From Peltaster fructicola (Eukaryota; Ascomycota; Dothideomycetes), in contig CP051142.1 in the NCBI GenBank assembly GCA_001592805.2, positions 2,356,001-2,420,000 of the forward strand: a DNA stretch of 64,000 bases, read 5' to 3'. The notes under the pieces are model-generated. The model was not told the origin of the DNA, ran no database searches, and worked only from the letters and a program-made list of their open reading frames with translations. The position numbers and the translations under genes are program-made. Shown here piece by piece: positions 11,560-22,713 of the stretch. The first letter of the stretch is position 1. Every line of letters begins with the position of its first letter.

Positions 11560-12837
11560 ATGTCTGAGTGTGCTAACAACGGACGAAAGCGTGGCATCAC
11601 TTCCGGCACGAGCGAGAGCAGCCCTGTCAAGGTAGCCCGTGCAGCCTACGAGACCGACTCTGCTCCAGTATCAAGAATCGAGTCACTGTCGCCAGACGAA
11701 AGCCGATCCTGCGTGGCCCAAATGGGTGCCTCAAGGGTGACGTCGCCTTCACCACACGATAGCAGATCTGCGAAGGCGATTCCGGTACCACGCAAGATTG
11801 CGCCCTGTTCTGCACGAAGACTTATATCCCTTTCACCAGACGAGAACTCTGAGTGTATAGCAGCACAACATCAATATCGCACACGAGCTTCCAAGTCAGA
11901 CATCACGCCTGAAGATCAGATGGCGGTCAAGCCACAGGGAGAAACATGTCGCCTTCTGGCTCTTCCTCCAGAGCTACGCAATCAGATCTGGAGACTTGCC
12001 CTGGTCCAAGACGGGCCCATCAAAGCTCACAATCAATTCAAAGAGGTCTACGTCCATCGAGGTCGAGCTCGAATGAGTGCTCTTTGCGCTTCGCGACCTT
12101 CTTATCCAGATCCTCAGGAAGAGGAACAGACTCCAGCCATCGAGTCCAAGTCAGGTTTTGGTCTGCTCGCCTGCAACAAGCAGATGTATCAAGAGACTGT
12201 GGGCGTGGCTTACGGCGACAACATCTTCGAGACAGATAACACAAGCTCCATGCTTCAGTTTGTTGAGGCAATCGGCAACTGCGCTTTGCACCTCACACAG
12301 ATCAATATGGGCACCATTGAGAACCTTGGAAACGATCGCTTTTGGATGTCTCCATCCACGGTCATCGAGTCTCGAACAAGCCAGCTCCGTGGACTACTGG
12401 ACATTCTGATCAATGTGCCACACTTCAAGCGTATAGTGTTCGAGTGCAATTACGCCCACAGCGGCACTCCAGGACCTGCGCTGAACCGAAATCGTATCAG
12501 CTACTCTGAACATCTAGAGCGATCGGTTCTCAACCGCACACGATACTTGCACAACCAGCGACTGTACGAGCTCATCCGTTTGAATCACCGTGGCGACAAC
12601 GCTTGTCTGGCTTGCATCTCAGCTAGCGGTCTGAATACACGCAGCAAGATGACATGTTGTGCCAACACATGTCTCAAACTTGGCGTACGGATGGACGATG
12701 ATAAGACAGAGCAGGATAAGCCCACCGAGCAGAAGGGTGTGTCTCCGCTCAAAGAGGACCAGCACTCCTCCGACCAGGAGAGCGACAGTGAAGATGCTGA
12801 GGATGAGGACGACGATACAAATGTATATGAGTATTAG
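11560..12837 (+). CDS. F-box-like (2EXR/DUF7730-type) protein
   Basis: A 425-residue single-exon protein. Residues 1-125 are Ser-rich with three copies of a short SLSPDE/SPSPHD-like motif, probably disordered and phosphorylatable. From about residue 130 comes LLALPPELRNQIWRLAL, the opening helix pair of the large F-box-like family common in dothideomycetes. LLACNKQMYQETVGVAYGDN, the second conserved block of that family, follows. A Cys-rich segment (CLACISASG to CCANTC) and a very acidic tail (about 395-425) end the protein. Related proteins are presumed substrate adaptors of SCF ubiquitin ligases, but the true function is mostly unknown. ATG at 11560 is the first in frame. Confidence 0.75.
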   Translation: MSECANNGRKRGITSGTSESSPVKVARAAYETDSAPVSRIESLSPDESRSCVAQMGASRVTSPSPHDSRSAKAIPVPRKIAPCSARRLISLSPDENSECIAAQHQYRTRASKSDITPEDQMAVKPQGETCRLLALPPELRNQIWRLALVQDGPIKAHNQFKEVYVHRGRARMSALCASRPSYPDPQEEEQTPAIESKSGFGLLACNKQMYQETVGVAYGDNIFETDNTSSMLQFVEAIGNCALHLTQINMGTIENLGNDRFWMSPSTVIESRTSQLRGLLDILINVPHFKRIVFECNYAHSGTPGPALNRNRISYSEHLERSVLNRTRYLHNQRLYELIRLNHRGDNACLACISASGLNTRSKMTCCANTCLKLGVRMDDDKTEQDKPTEQKGVSPLKEDQHSSDQESDSEDAEDEDDDTNVYEY

Positions 12838-13233
12838 CAAGACAGCATTCAGTCGCCAAGGATCATAGGCGAGTCGTCGATTCTGGTGCGCAAGGCGTAG
12901 ATAAGGAAAGCGAGCTCTCGGACCGCCTGTGACTCGAGTACTCAATATTGGTAACTCCAGGAATGAACGTGATGTAGGACGGTGTACAAGAGCATGCATT
13001 GAATTAGAAGTGCAATTCCTCTTGATCTCCAAGAAGCATCACTTGTAAGCGTTGTCAACGAAAAGTGAGTAGCTGCGGTCTTGTCCATCTCAATTGCTAG
13101 AGCACACACGCCCATTGCGGTTCACATACACTGACTGCGAAAGAACGCTCGTCCTACAAGAAGTATTGTACAGTGTCTATAGGTGTTGACGTCTCTGTCC
13201 GTTTGTGGTGTGCATGCGATGTTGATTAGTCGA
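12838..13233. other. Convergent spacer, no gene seen
   Basis: These 396 bp hold the 3' ends of the F-box-like gene (+) and the MICOS gene (-). I see only short unsupported open frames. Confidence 0.3.
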
Positions 13234-14105
13234 TCACCTGCCTTTGCTGATCCATTGTTCCACTGATTCTCGCGCTCCTTGGACTCGATCTTGTGCCATA
13301 GCCAGACCCATCTGGCTGTGTGCTTTGCCGGTCTCAATGAAGTGTCTGATGCCCTGCTGTGCTCGGATATGATTGTCTCGGACAACAGGAAACTTCTCTT
13401 CATAGCTCCAGATGAGTTTCTCGACATTTTCTGTCGTGCGTGGAATGACATACTTCGCTGTGGCGACACCTGTGATAACTGGTGTGATCAATCGAAGGAC
13501 AATATTTCGGTTTCGTGAAACAATGCTACCGGCCATTGCTGCGACAAGCACGTATATTGAACCAGGCAGCAGCTTCTCATTCGACTCTTTTGGTGGTGCC
13601 AGCGATGCGACCGTTGATGTGAAGTCCTTCTCAGCAGACATGAAACGATTCATTCCAGAGTTTACAGCATCTTCTGCTTGCGCTGCGTAACCGTGGAGGA
13701 AGAGGCGCGTCTTCTTGACCTGTTCCGCAAGTCGCATCGTTGGACCTGATCGTAGCGGAGCTGTGGTCTCATCGCCCTTTGTGGCTTGTCTGTGATTCCT
13801 GATGCTGGAGGGGTGTCGATGCTGCAATCTCTCGGATCGAAGGGTCTGAAGGTGAGTCGTAGATGGGTTTGCGCTTTCGCTGTGCTTGGTATTAGTCACT
13901 CTTCCTCGAAGCAGTCTGCGCCAACATACGAGTTCCCTCAATGGGTCTGCCGCAACAACATCCTCCGCGAGTGCTACCCTGCTTGGGACCAATGCTAGAC
14001 CAGCTGCCAGACCACCGAGTGGCAGGATGTGCTACTCGTTCAATCAGCTTGCACAGAGAAGCAAGAATGTCGATTGCTTACCTGTCGCAATATGTGCGTC
14101 GCCAT
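13234..14105 (-). CDS. MIC27: MICOS complex subunit, Mic26/Mic27 (apolipoprotein O) family
   Basis: Inner-membrane subunit of MICOS, which holds cristae junctions. Exon 1 (14082-14105) encodes MATHILRQ, the intron is 14032-14081, and exon 2 (13930-14031) encodes an Ala/Leu/Gly-rich leader ending VALAEDVVAADP, the family's import and membrane part. Exon 3 ends at 13234. The core motif is SLAPPKESNEKLLPGSIYVL followed by AAMAGSIVSRNRNI, a membrane hairpin typical of the family. Intron 2 starts at 13929 (GTATGT). Its acceptor is unclear. AAG at 13885 keeps one frame and gives 258 residues. CAG at 13880 gives a family-like KPIYDSPSDP but then hits a stop and needs a frame change. Identity is secure, the middle of the protein is not. 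The 175-bp gap to OCT1 suggests a shared mitochondrial-gene promoter. Confidence 0.88.
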
Positions 14106-14280
14106 GTTCAGCGCTGTGTTTGCACAATCGTGCTGGGAGAAGGACGGCCGTCAGAAGTCGGAATTGTATAAGCTTTGTCAAGCTCACGACTCGCGTCGCC
14201 AACTGACAATCGCGCTAAAGCTGGACTTCAAATGTGTATTGCATCACAAAGAGACTCTGTCTTGTTTGACTGTGTACAGG
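14106..14280. promoter_or_regulatory. Divergent promoter MIC27 / OCT1
   Basis: Only 175 bp separate the start codons of two nuclear genes for mitochondrial proteins on opposite strands, so they probably share a bidirectional promoter. No specific binding site is claimed. Confidence 0.45.
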
Positions 14281-16674
14281 ATGTTCAAACCGTCCACGCA
14301 GGCACCATGGATCTGCACAAGATGTCTGAAGCAACAGCAGAAGCGTCTCGTGAGACGAGGACTCATCACATCCTCACGCAGTAGTGCTACAGCAGCGACA
14401 ACATCATCTCAGAATACACAGCCGGTCCTCAAGAACGACCCATCCACCCAACACGATGACCGCACATTACGCCAGATATTCGACTCACATCCATTCTGGG
14501 AGGAGTACAGTTCGAGGACAAGACATCATGGCGTTCGAAACATCGGACTCTTTCAGAACCGTTACCTCACACGACCAGAAGGCTTTCAAGAGTTTGCTGC
14601 GATCACCTTGAGCAAGTGCCAGCGGATAGTGGCATCTGTCCTGGCTTGTCAGAGCATCGAAGGTTACAAACGAATAGCGAGAGATCTTGATCGCCTCAGC
14701 GACCTCCTATGCAGAGTCATCGACTTGAGCGACTTTGTTCGATCTGTGCATCCAGACAAGAGGTTTCAGCTCGCTGCTCATTCCGCATATGCGCAGATGT
14801 TCGAATACATGAACATCCTCAATACTACAACCGGCTTGGATGACCAGCTCAAGGTCGCCGCGACAACGCCTGAAGTATGGGATACTTGGAATGAAGAAGA
14901 GAGGACTGTTGCCACAATCCTGATGCGAGACTTCGCAAAGTCAGCCATTGATATGCCACAGGAGAAAAGAGAAGCTTTCGTCAGCATATCGAATGAGATT
15001 GCAGAGGTTGGGACGACATTCGTGGACAATATGTCAGCTGCACAACCGTACATGTCCTTGCCAAGCAGCTCTCTCATGGGCATGGATCCGATTGCTGTGA
15101 AACAACTCACCAGGTGGGGCACGGTGACGCTCCCAATGGGCAGTAGTGCAGCTGTGGCAGCTTTGCGATCTGTGGACAACCCTGATGTCAGAAGGGACAT
15201 CTACATGGCGCACAGGACATCCTCAAGCAGCAACCTGCACAGACTGGAGAAGCTCCTGAAGCGTAGGGCAGAGCTTGCAAGACTGTCAGGGTTTGAATCG
15301 TATGGACATCTGACGCTCTCCGAGAAGATGGCCGGTTCACCAGAGGCAGTGGCCTCGTTCCTGGATGCCGTCAATAGAGAGAACACTCGCGTGAAGCAAG
15401 AACTTCAAGAGCTGTTGCAATTGAAGATGCGCCAAGGCCCTCAGGATAGTGGCCCTATCCAAGCATGGGATCTGGACTACTACAACACTCGGCTTATGCG
15501 ATCTCTGCAAGCCAAAACTAGGACCTTCGACTTCCTCTCGGCGTACTTCAGTCTCGGCACGGTCATGCAGGGTCTGTCCAGAATGTTCCACCGTCTGTAC
15601 GGCATCAGACTTGTGCCTCGCGAAACACTACCGGGAGAGACGTGGAGCTCTGAAGTCCGTCGCCTGGATGTCGTTGACGACCACGAAGGCCACATAGCTG
15701 TCATCTACTGCGATCTGTTCGAGCGAGAGGGCAAGAGTCCCAACCCTGCCCATTTCACGCTTCGATGTTCTCGTGAGATCAGCCAAGAGGAGATGGAAGA
15801 GTCTGTTGCGTTAAGTGCAGCATCAGAAGCGATTTTCGACACTGCGCAAGAAGCCGCCAACGATGGTCTCGCCACGGCCGTAAACAAGGACAATGGATCG
15901 TTGTATCAGCTACCAACAATTGCGCTCATTTGCGACTTCGCCATCAATGTCAACAAGAAACGTCCAGCATTGCTATCCTTCCGAGAAGTGCGAACGCTCT
16001 TTCACGAGATGGGCCACGCCCTCCATTCCATCTGTGGGCGTACACAACTACAGAACGTATCAGGCACACGATGCGCTACGGACTTTGCCGAGTTGCCCTC
16101 TGTGCTCAATGAATCTTTCGCATCAGCTCCGGAAGTTCTAGCGCTCTGGGCGAGGCACTGGGAGACGGACGAGCCGCTGAATGTGTCACGCGTGCAGGAG
16201 CAGACCGAGCTCGAGAAGCGCATGGAGGGCGCAGAGATTGAGTCACAGATCCTGCTCGGCACTCTCGATCAGCGATACCATTCGTCACTGCCTCTGTCCT
16301 GGCACGAAGACGGCGGACATCCTAGCACAGCAGTGTATCAGGACGTCTGGAGGCAGTACTCGACTGTGCCAGAGCCAGAGGGCACGTCGTGGCAGGGCTT
16401 CTTTGGACATCTCTTCGGTTATGGCGCAACGTACTATTCGTACCTGTTTGACAGAGCTGTTGCGGGCAAGATTTGGAGAGATGTCTTCCAGCGTACCAAT
16501 GCTTTAGATCCCGAGGCGGGTCATAGGTACAGGGAAGAGGTCCTTCGTTGGGGCGGTGGACGCGATGGCTGGAAGTGCGTAGGAGGAGTGCTTGGTGGTG
16601 AAGAAGGTGAAGTCATCAGTCGTGGTGGTAATGAAGCTATGAAGAGGGTAGGTGCTTGGAGTGCAGTGACATGA
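14281..16674 (+). CDS. OCT1: Mitochondrial intermediate peptidase (M3 metallopeptidase)
   Basis: A 797-residue single-exon protein that removes an octapeptide from precursors already cut by the matrix processing peptidase. ATG at 14281 starts MFKPSTQAPWICTRCLK, a basic mitochondrial presequence. The frame is open further upstream but only from a GTG, so this ATG is chosen. The M3 signature is FHEMGHALHSI, with zinc ligands H575 and H579, catalytic E576 and a third ligand expected in the FAELPSVLNE segment. The C-terminal FGHLFGYGATYYSYLFDRA block is also typical. Length matches fungal Oct1 (about 770-800). It lies head-to-head with MIC27. Confidence 0.96.
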   Translation: MFKPSTQAPWICTRCLKQQQKRLVRRGLITSSRSSATAATTSSQNTQPVLKNDPSTQHDDRTLRQIFDSHPFWEEYSSRTRHHGVRNIGLFQNRYLTRPEGFQEFAAITLSKCQRIVASVLACQSIEGYKRIARDLDRLSDLLCRVIDLSDFVRSVHPDKRFQLAAHSAYAQMFEYMNILNTTTGLDDQLKVAATTPEVWDTWNEEERTVATILMRDFAKSAIDMPQEKREAFVSISNEIAEVGTTFVDNMSAAQPYMSLPSSSLMGMDPIAVKQLTRWGTVTLPMGSSAAVAALRSVDNPDVRRDIYMAHRTSSSSNLHRLEKLLKRRAELARLSGFESYGHLTLSEKMAGSPEAVASFLDAVNRENTRVKQELQELLQLKMRQGPQDSGPIQAWDLDYYNTRLMRSLQAKTRTFDFLSAYFSLGTVMQGLSRMFHRLYGIRLVPRETLPGETWSSEVRRLDVVDDHEGHIAVIYCDLFEREGKSPNPAHFTLRCSREISQEEMEESVALSAASEAIFDTAQEAANDGLATAVNKDNGSLYQLPTIALICDFAINVNKKRPALLSFREVRTLFHEMGHALHSICGRTQLQNVSGTRCATDFAELPSVLNESFASAPEVLALWARHWETDEPLNVSRVQEQTELEKRMEGAEIESQILLGTLDQRYHSSLPLSWHEDGGHPSTAVYQDVWRQYSTVPEPEGTSWQGFFGHLFGYGATYYSYLFDRAVAGKIWRDVFQRTNALDPEAGHRYREEVLRWGGGRDGWKCVGGVLGGEEGEVISRGGNEAMKRVGAWSAVT

Positions 16675-17320
16675 GAAAGTACATCGGTACGAGATATGCT
16701 TCTTCTGTCCAACATCCTAGATGCACATGTACGACTACTGTTTATATATGGATCAGTGCAAGGGGATAATACATCGGATAAGCTGTTGCATGACGTATTG
16801 AGACATCCTCGAAGATCTTGAAGTGTGCACATCGGTTTTACCCGGAGCGGTCGCATAGCAGTATATTGATGCCTGGCGGGTCTTCCAGGAGTAGATGAGG
16901 CTGTGTGTCTCAATTCACATCATCAGAAGATTCATATAGATGCATCGTTTCGTCGCGTATCATTTGCGCTAGAGGTCGTCCCATTACTGGTTTTTATCTG
17001 CCTTACTTGTGATCCATCGAGAAATCCCAAGCGAAGTCACGCGAGTCAGCCCCGCATCGAAATTGCTCCTGGTTTGAGCAAACAACGCGCACATCTCCAT
17101 CATCATCGAAAGGGAAACAGGCACAGAGAAGTGTCGCCCTTGAAGGCCGATCTCATTTTCTATCGCATACTCCGACATCCTCTACCTCCACTACTTAGCT
17201 GCTCACGAATGCTCAACGACACGAGCAACATAGTTTGGTAGCTACGGCCGAAAGCTACATCAGACGGCAGACGCAGAGCAGCAGTACGCTGTGACACGAC
17301 GAAGACCATTTTGAAGCGAC
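16675..17320. other. Intergenic, no gene seen (646 bp)
   Basis: This holds the OCT1 3' region and the promoter of the zinc-cluster gene. Only short open frames without family resemblance occur. Confidence 0.35.
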
Positions 17321-20052
17321 ATGGGTGATCAAGCCTGGCTGCATCAACCACTAGAGACGACACCTCGGAGGACGTCACACAGTTCGGTAGATGGCACGCT
17401 GACTGCTAATCTAAGCGCCATCCGCGACTCAACTTCATCACCACCAGAATCCGCCGGCAACGCCAAGTCAGGGGTCCCTCGGATACGTCGAAGGAATAGG
17501 TAATCACTGAGCCAGATATTCAAGACAGAGACAGTAGCTGACAAGTCAAGATTGATCACTTCGTGTTTGGAATGCCGTAGGCGCAAGGTTTTTCTCTCGT
17601 CTCGCCTCTGTATGGGTAGTCTACTAACACAAAATCTAGTTGAAATGTGACAAGACGGCGCCATGTGCGAACTGCACGCGCTTCAAGCGCGACTGCTTGT
17701 ACCTGGCTCCAGCTTTGGATGCCCAGAGTCAGCAGAAGCTGGCCGATATCAAGGAGAAGATGGGTGCCCTCGAGAAGAACCTTGAGCGTGAAGTTGCCAG
17801 CAGGACTGTCAAGCAGCATCTCAGCGGTGCAAGTGCCTCTCGTCTACAGGATGGCGAGGGCCACGACGACGATGACGATGATGACCTTGTCGAGGACGAG
17901 GAAGTCCTCGAGCCCACGCCTTTGGGCGCAATCGATGGTGTCTACGAAGATACTGGTGACGACGATCTTATGGACCTCGGTGTACAGATGGGCAAGATGC
18001 GCATATCAGAGCGTATTGGCGGTTGGATTCGACCGAAGCTCGTGGAAGAACTCAACGACACCCTACACGATCTTCAAGCTGGAAAGTCACGATGGTCCAC
18101 TGGACCACAGATTCTTGGTCACGGAGCTGTAGGCAAGGACCACGTAAAACTGCAGGCCTCTCCGAAGTCATATATCGGTCCCGGCCAGACTACATCGCCC
18201 CGACATCAAGTTTCTTCTTCCCAGGCACTAATATGAACACACAGCTGATGGACTACCTGCCGTCGAGAACTGCCGCTGATCAGCTTATCGCACAGTACTG
18301 GACCGCAGTGCATTGCATGGCGAAGGTCATTCATCGACCATCCTTCGAGGCGCAGTACAATCATTTCTGGCAGAACATTGCTACAGGTACAGAGCCTCTG
18401 CCGTCCATACAAGCTCTGATGCTGGCAACGATGTTCTCAGCAGCTGTCAGCTTGAACGATGAACAGGTCGCCCACCGTTTCAGGACCTCACGATCAGCAT
18501 TGATAGACACACTCCGGTCTGGTGTAGAGATGGCTCTGGCCAAGGCGAACTTCCTGCGAACCACCAAGACCCTTGTCATGCAGGCATTTGTCGTTTTTCT
18601 TATCCCTCTGGTTCGAGCTGAGATCTCGAGAGCTCATTCCGCTCTTGTCGGTACCGCAATCCGTCTTGCAGAGTGTATGGGTTTGCATCGTGACGGCACG
18701 CTCTACAATATGACGCCTGTCGAGGTGCACGTTCGAAGGATGATCTGGCACCAGCTGTGCTTCCTTGATCAAAAGACTTGTGAAGCAACAGGACCCCGAC
18801 CACAGATTCGCCGAGAAGATTACGATACCAGATTTCCGCTGAATGTCGACGACGCAGACCTTATGCGACCGAATCCACCTACTGAGGACCTCAATCGTTG
18901 GACCGAGATGTCTCTGATGCGCATTCGTGCTGAGTGTACAGAGATGCGAAGATCGAACTGGTTCGACATGATCGCGCTGGACAAGAAGAAAAAGAGTCTC
19001 ACATCCGTTCTGGTCAAGATACAGAAGTTCAGGACCTCCTTGGAGTCGCACTACTTCCCAATGCTTGACGACAACATTCCTTTCCATGTCCTGTCCAAGC
19101 ATGTCATCGCTCTCAATATGAATGGTATGTTTATCCAGGTTCTCCATCGATACATGTTCAGTACCACGACCCGCATGCCAGACAGACTCCGCCAGCTACT
19201 TATTGAGTGCGGTGTCAGTCAGATGGAAGCCGCTATCGATTTGGAAAGCAATCCCATCGTGGCCCCATGGGCGTGGTACAAGGGCGCCTTCAATCAGTAC
19301 CAGTCTGCACTGATGCTGATGGTCGAGGTGTATGCTTTCCCTATGCGCAAGGACGCCGGCAGGATTTGGAAATGTCTGGACTACATCTTCGATATCCCAC
19401 CGCACCTATCGCCAAAGCAGAAGGCGGAACTCGTCATTACGGACCTGCGAGATCGGATGGAGATCTTCGCTCAGATGAGACGAGTGAGAGCGACTACACA
19501 GCTTGAAGAACGAGTCCTCGGTCTTAGCAAATCCAGCTTGAGAAACCCAGAACAAAATTCGCCAACAGGCACTCACCGTCAGATGTCACCCTCCTACAGC
19601 GCACTGCCGCCGAGTGGCGTCCCCATGATGGGTCCCAACGAGTATAGCTCGCCACCACCTCCTCCTGTAGCTGAGTCGTCTGCTGGTGGCAGCAGACATG
19701 GTAGTACTGCTGCTGCTGCCGCTGGACCAGACACGCCCATGATGATAGACGAAATTGATTGGGTACGTCACATGCTAGTCCTTGTAGCTCTACTAACTCT
19801 CTGCAGAATGAATGGGACAAGTGGTTCAGTCCGGAGACCAACAACGGCGACATTAATATTCCCGACTTCGACTTTGCTCAATTCAATGGCGGCTATAATG
19901 GCCCTCCTATGGACCCCATGATGCTTGCCAGTGGATTGGCGCAAGCGCCACCCTCAATGGTTCATGCTCCCGATCAAATTCCTGCGGCACCTGGCATGAT
20001 CCCTAATCCCAACTATATTGCCTGGCGACATGCTAAGAACCAGCAGCACTGA
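17321..20052 (+). CDS. Zn(II)2Cys6 fungal transcription factor
   Basis: A nuclear regulator of about 848 residues. Exons 17321-17499, 17551-17587, 17640-18117, 18156-19762 and 19807-20052 sum to a multiple of three. The binuclear zinc cluster is split by two introns and reads C65-X2-C68-X6-C75-X5-C81-X2-C84-X6-C91. A coiled-coil linker and an acidic run (DDDDDD) follow. The fungal transcription factor middle-homology domain starts near DYLPSRTAADQLIAQYW and contains HRPSFEAQYNHFW. The tail is Pro/Gly-rich, with DNEWDKW-like acidic/aromatic residues after the last 44-nt intron. The intron at 18118-18155 is weak: 38 nt, GTCACG donor and no clear branch site. I place it there because the frame must change to reach PDYIAPTSSFFF. 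Target genes unknown; the adjoining aldolase is a candidate only by position. Confidence 0.88.
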
Positions 20053-21198
20053 TCATGCTCCTGGTGGACTACCCAGCTCGTTCCGGTACAGCTGTGAACT
20101 GGCCACCTCAGCGCACCACAGCTTCCATGGCCTGTCAGCACTCTTCTCGATGGCTGACCAGCTGTCTCTCGACTCTCGATCCGAAAGATACATGATACTC
20201 TCGGTCTTGGCTGGACCAGGTTCCTTGTCACCATGACCCATCCTCTCGCCAACCATGCCAATGTTGAATGTGCCTTGTAGAAGCAACGAGGTCGTCTGTA
20301 CTCGAGCATTGGTACACGTATAGACAGCACGGAATACAGCCTCCTCGATGGTCTTTCCCACGCAGGTGAAGCCATGACCTCGCATCAAGACTGTTGGATT
20401 TGGCGGGAATGCAACGGGCTCTGGAGTGGATGAAGTCACAAGGTTGTACACCAGGCTTGTTGCCTTCGACGATAGTGACGACGGATTGAATCCAGCGGCC
20501 AGAGCAGCTCCTAGATGCTCGTTCGTCACCAGGAGGGAGTGTGTCGAATCAGAAGACTTGTAGTGCAAAGCAATGTCAAATACTGGGACTTGAGCTCCTG
20601 ATAGCTGTCAGTAATGTAAACTACATCTACACTGCCGTACCGACAACGCCTGCCATATGGAAGACTGGTCTCAACTGCGATGGTCAGCATGGATACAGGA
20701 TATGATAGCGCACCTACCGGCATGCTACTGATCGAGAAGGGCAGCACAGCTTCATTGTGACTGTGAATCACGGCATTGACCGAGCTGTACTTCTTGTACA
20801 TCTCGCTGTGGATAAATCGTTCAAGATAGCCTTTGGGTGCATTCTCATTGACAGGTGTGGCGTCGCTTACACGGTACTCTTCAATATCGTCTCGACAGGA
20901 AACCAGTGCTGGTGCGAGATCCTTGGAGATGAAGAAAGTTGACGGGTTTTGAGGATTGCGAACGCTGGCACGGTCACATCAGACATGTGGTGAAGTATGG
21001 CCTGAGAGCCTACCTTATATGTCCGTACGCATCACACACGGAATGGTAATGGAGAATATGATTTGCTGTGATCAAAGTACGGAATAGTGCCTCTGATGGT
21101 GGTGTCGATGCTTTTAGCAGAGCTGATCTTTTGAGTTCATCCTCCGATGGCTTGTCCTGAGACTCCTTGGACTTTGTCAATGCTGCAATCGGATTCAT
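20053..21198 (-). CDS. Class II aldolase/adducin domain protein
   Basis: A 336-residue cytosolic protein of the class II aldolase/adducin fold, the family of fuculose-phosphate aldolase and ribulose-phosphate epimerase. Exons (minus strand) are 21014-21198, 20718-20964, 20641-20674 and 20053-20597, with introns of 49, 43 and 43 nt. Residues expected to bind the zinc are seen in VIHSHNE and MRGHGFTCVG. YGHISVRNP and FFISKDLAP are family hallmarks. Fungal members are often uncharacterised or placed in sugar or secondary metabolism; the substrate cannot be read from sequence. The stop codon directly abuts that of the zinc-cluster gene. The start at 21198 (MNPIAALTK) is the only suitable ATG. The third exon is only 34 nt long. 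Confidence 0.9.
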
Positions 21199-21592
21199 CT
21201 CGTCCTCTTGGCTGCACAGCTCTGCTTCGGCTTAATGTTTTGGATCTGATGCAGAGTTGTGTGGCGTGGGAGGAGGTCTCTATCGGTACAGGTGGAAACC
21301 GTCGTTCACTACAGAGAGTCTTGGCGGTAGGAGGTGCCGTCTTGTCTAGGTGATATCGTCTTTGGACGCTCCGCTGAGTTGTGCATCGATTGTATAGGTT
21401 GAAACCCTTTCGAAGCGGCTGTGCATGCATGCTTGAAGACCGTGATGATGTACTTGATCACAGGAGCGGGGCCGGGGTGTGATGCTGCTGTCGAGGCATG
21501 TGCTAGGAGACTGTCCTATATCAGCATGCACGAAGACGCCAAACCCTCCGTCTCCTCCCTTCATTCTCGACACACACACACCATCAGTCACT
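21199..21592. promoter_or_regulatory. Divergent promoter, aldolase / alpha-beta barrel protein
   Basis: These 394 bp between two divergent start codons must carry both promoters. No gene or recognised site is seen. Confidence 0.35.
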
Positions 21593-22283
21593 ATGACTGT
21601 CACTGAATTGGTCGTGCTCTCGCTCAAACCTGGCAGCAAGATCGGCGATCCGGAGAACGACGCGGCTGTGGTTCTCAAATACATTGGCGACACTTTGCGC
21701 GCCGCGCCTGGCTGCCAAGAGTTGCACTTCGGCGGTGTCATCGAAGACGAGTTGAAGCTTCGGCTCTTCATAGGTGAGTGATCAGTGTGAGTATCATAAA
21801 GCTAATGTGGATCTAGACTGGGAGAGCTACAACAAAGGGAAAGCCTTTCAAGAGTCAAGTGATTATCCTGCCTTTCTCGGCAGAGTCAAGACGATCATAA
21901 CTGGTCCGCCACAGATCACTCACGTCGAATTCAAGCCTGCAGGAGCTTTGCACGAGACTCTATCGGCGTCAGTTACTGAGATTGCTACGTTCTACTTCGA
22001 TAGTGAGGTCCCAGCAGAGTATGGGAATGGTATCGACGAATGGTCTGCAGTAGCGGACCAAATCCCGAACGCCAAGAGCATTGCTTGGGGTGCTACCTAT
22101 GAGAGCATCGAGAAGGACGATGTTCGAGGGAAAGCAGCTGTTGTCCTCATCGGCTGGGCGAGTGTAGAAGACCACCTCACATTCAGAGAGTCGCGCATCT
22201 TTAAGGATGTGATTCCTCATTTGCGAAGTACTTCGAAGTCCGCTAGCATGCAGCATATCCAGGCCATGAAGTATATTGCATGA
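21593..22283 (+). CDS. Dimeric alpha/beta-barrel (ABM/Dabb-like) protein
   Basis: A 215-residue protein from exons 21593-21773 and 21817-22283. The 43-nt intron has a GTGAGT donor, a GCTAAT branch site and a CTAG acceptor, and joins RLFI to DWESYNKG. It appears to hold two ferredoxin-like halves of the dimeric alpha/beta-barrel superfamily. The first half starts TELVVLSLKPG; the second contains VVLIGWASVEDHLTFRES, the usual GW-x-S-x-x-x-H pattern. Relatives include antibiotic-biosynthesis monooxygenases and stress proteins; many fungal members are uncharacterised. No catalytic residue can be assigned. It is transcribed away from the aldolase, which may hint at a joint pathway, but that is only position. 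Confidence 0.7.
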
Positions 22284-22713
22284 AAGCTATACAGTATGCT
22301 TGAGATGCTGCAGATATCATGGTCTGCTGAGCTCGTGTCTCTAGTGCGGACATTGCAAGCAGACGCATTTAGGACAGCTGTTCGCGTGCTACCAGTGTTG
22401 CAAGGTCCCGCAAGATGCACATGGGCGCTCTTGTCCCATAGAGAGGTCGAGTTGCCGCTAATAGATCGAATAAACACCGTTCCATGCAATGCTATGCGAG
22501 TGTGGTACAATCGTGTCTCTGAGGACCAGGTGGAAAGCGTCGAGATGCGGCCATATTGACATCAGGATAGAAGTCGACTTCGAAATCCTCGTCAGATTGT
22601 GCCTCTCAATGACAGCCGCCCTTGCTCAACTGAGGAGAGCATCGTAGACCTGTGTAGCTGTACAGAGGCTCGACTGTGCGGCCGTTTAATGCTGATAGTT
22701 GTAATGCAGTCAC
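22284..22713. other. Convergent spacer, no gene seen
   Basis: These 430 bp hold the 3' ends of the alpha/beta-barrel gene (+) and the GH76 gene (-). Only short unsupported open frames occur. Confidence 0.3.

Noticed and set aside
22296-22559. Plus-strand frame after the alpha/beta-barrel gene
   Set aside because: Low support; it lies in the convergent spacer and shows no domain.
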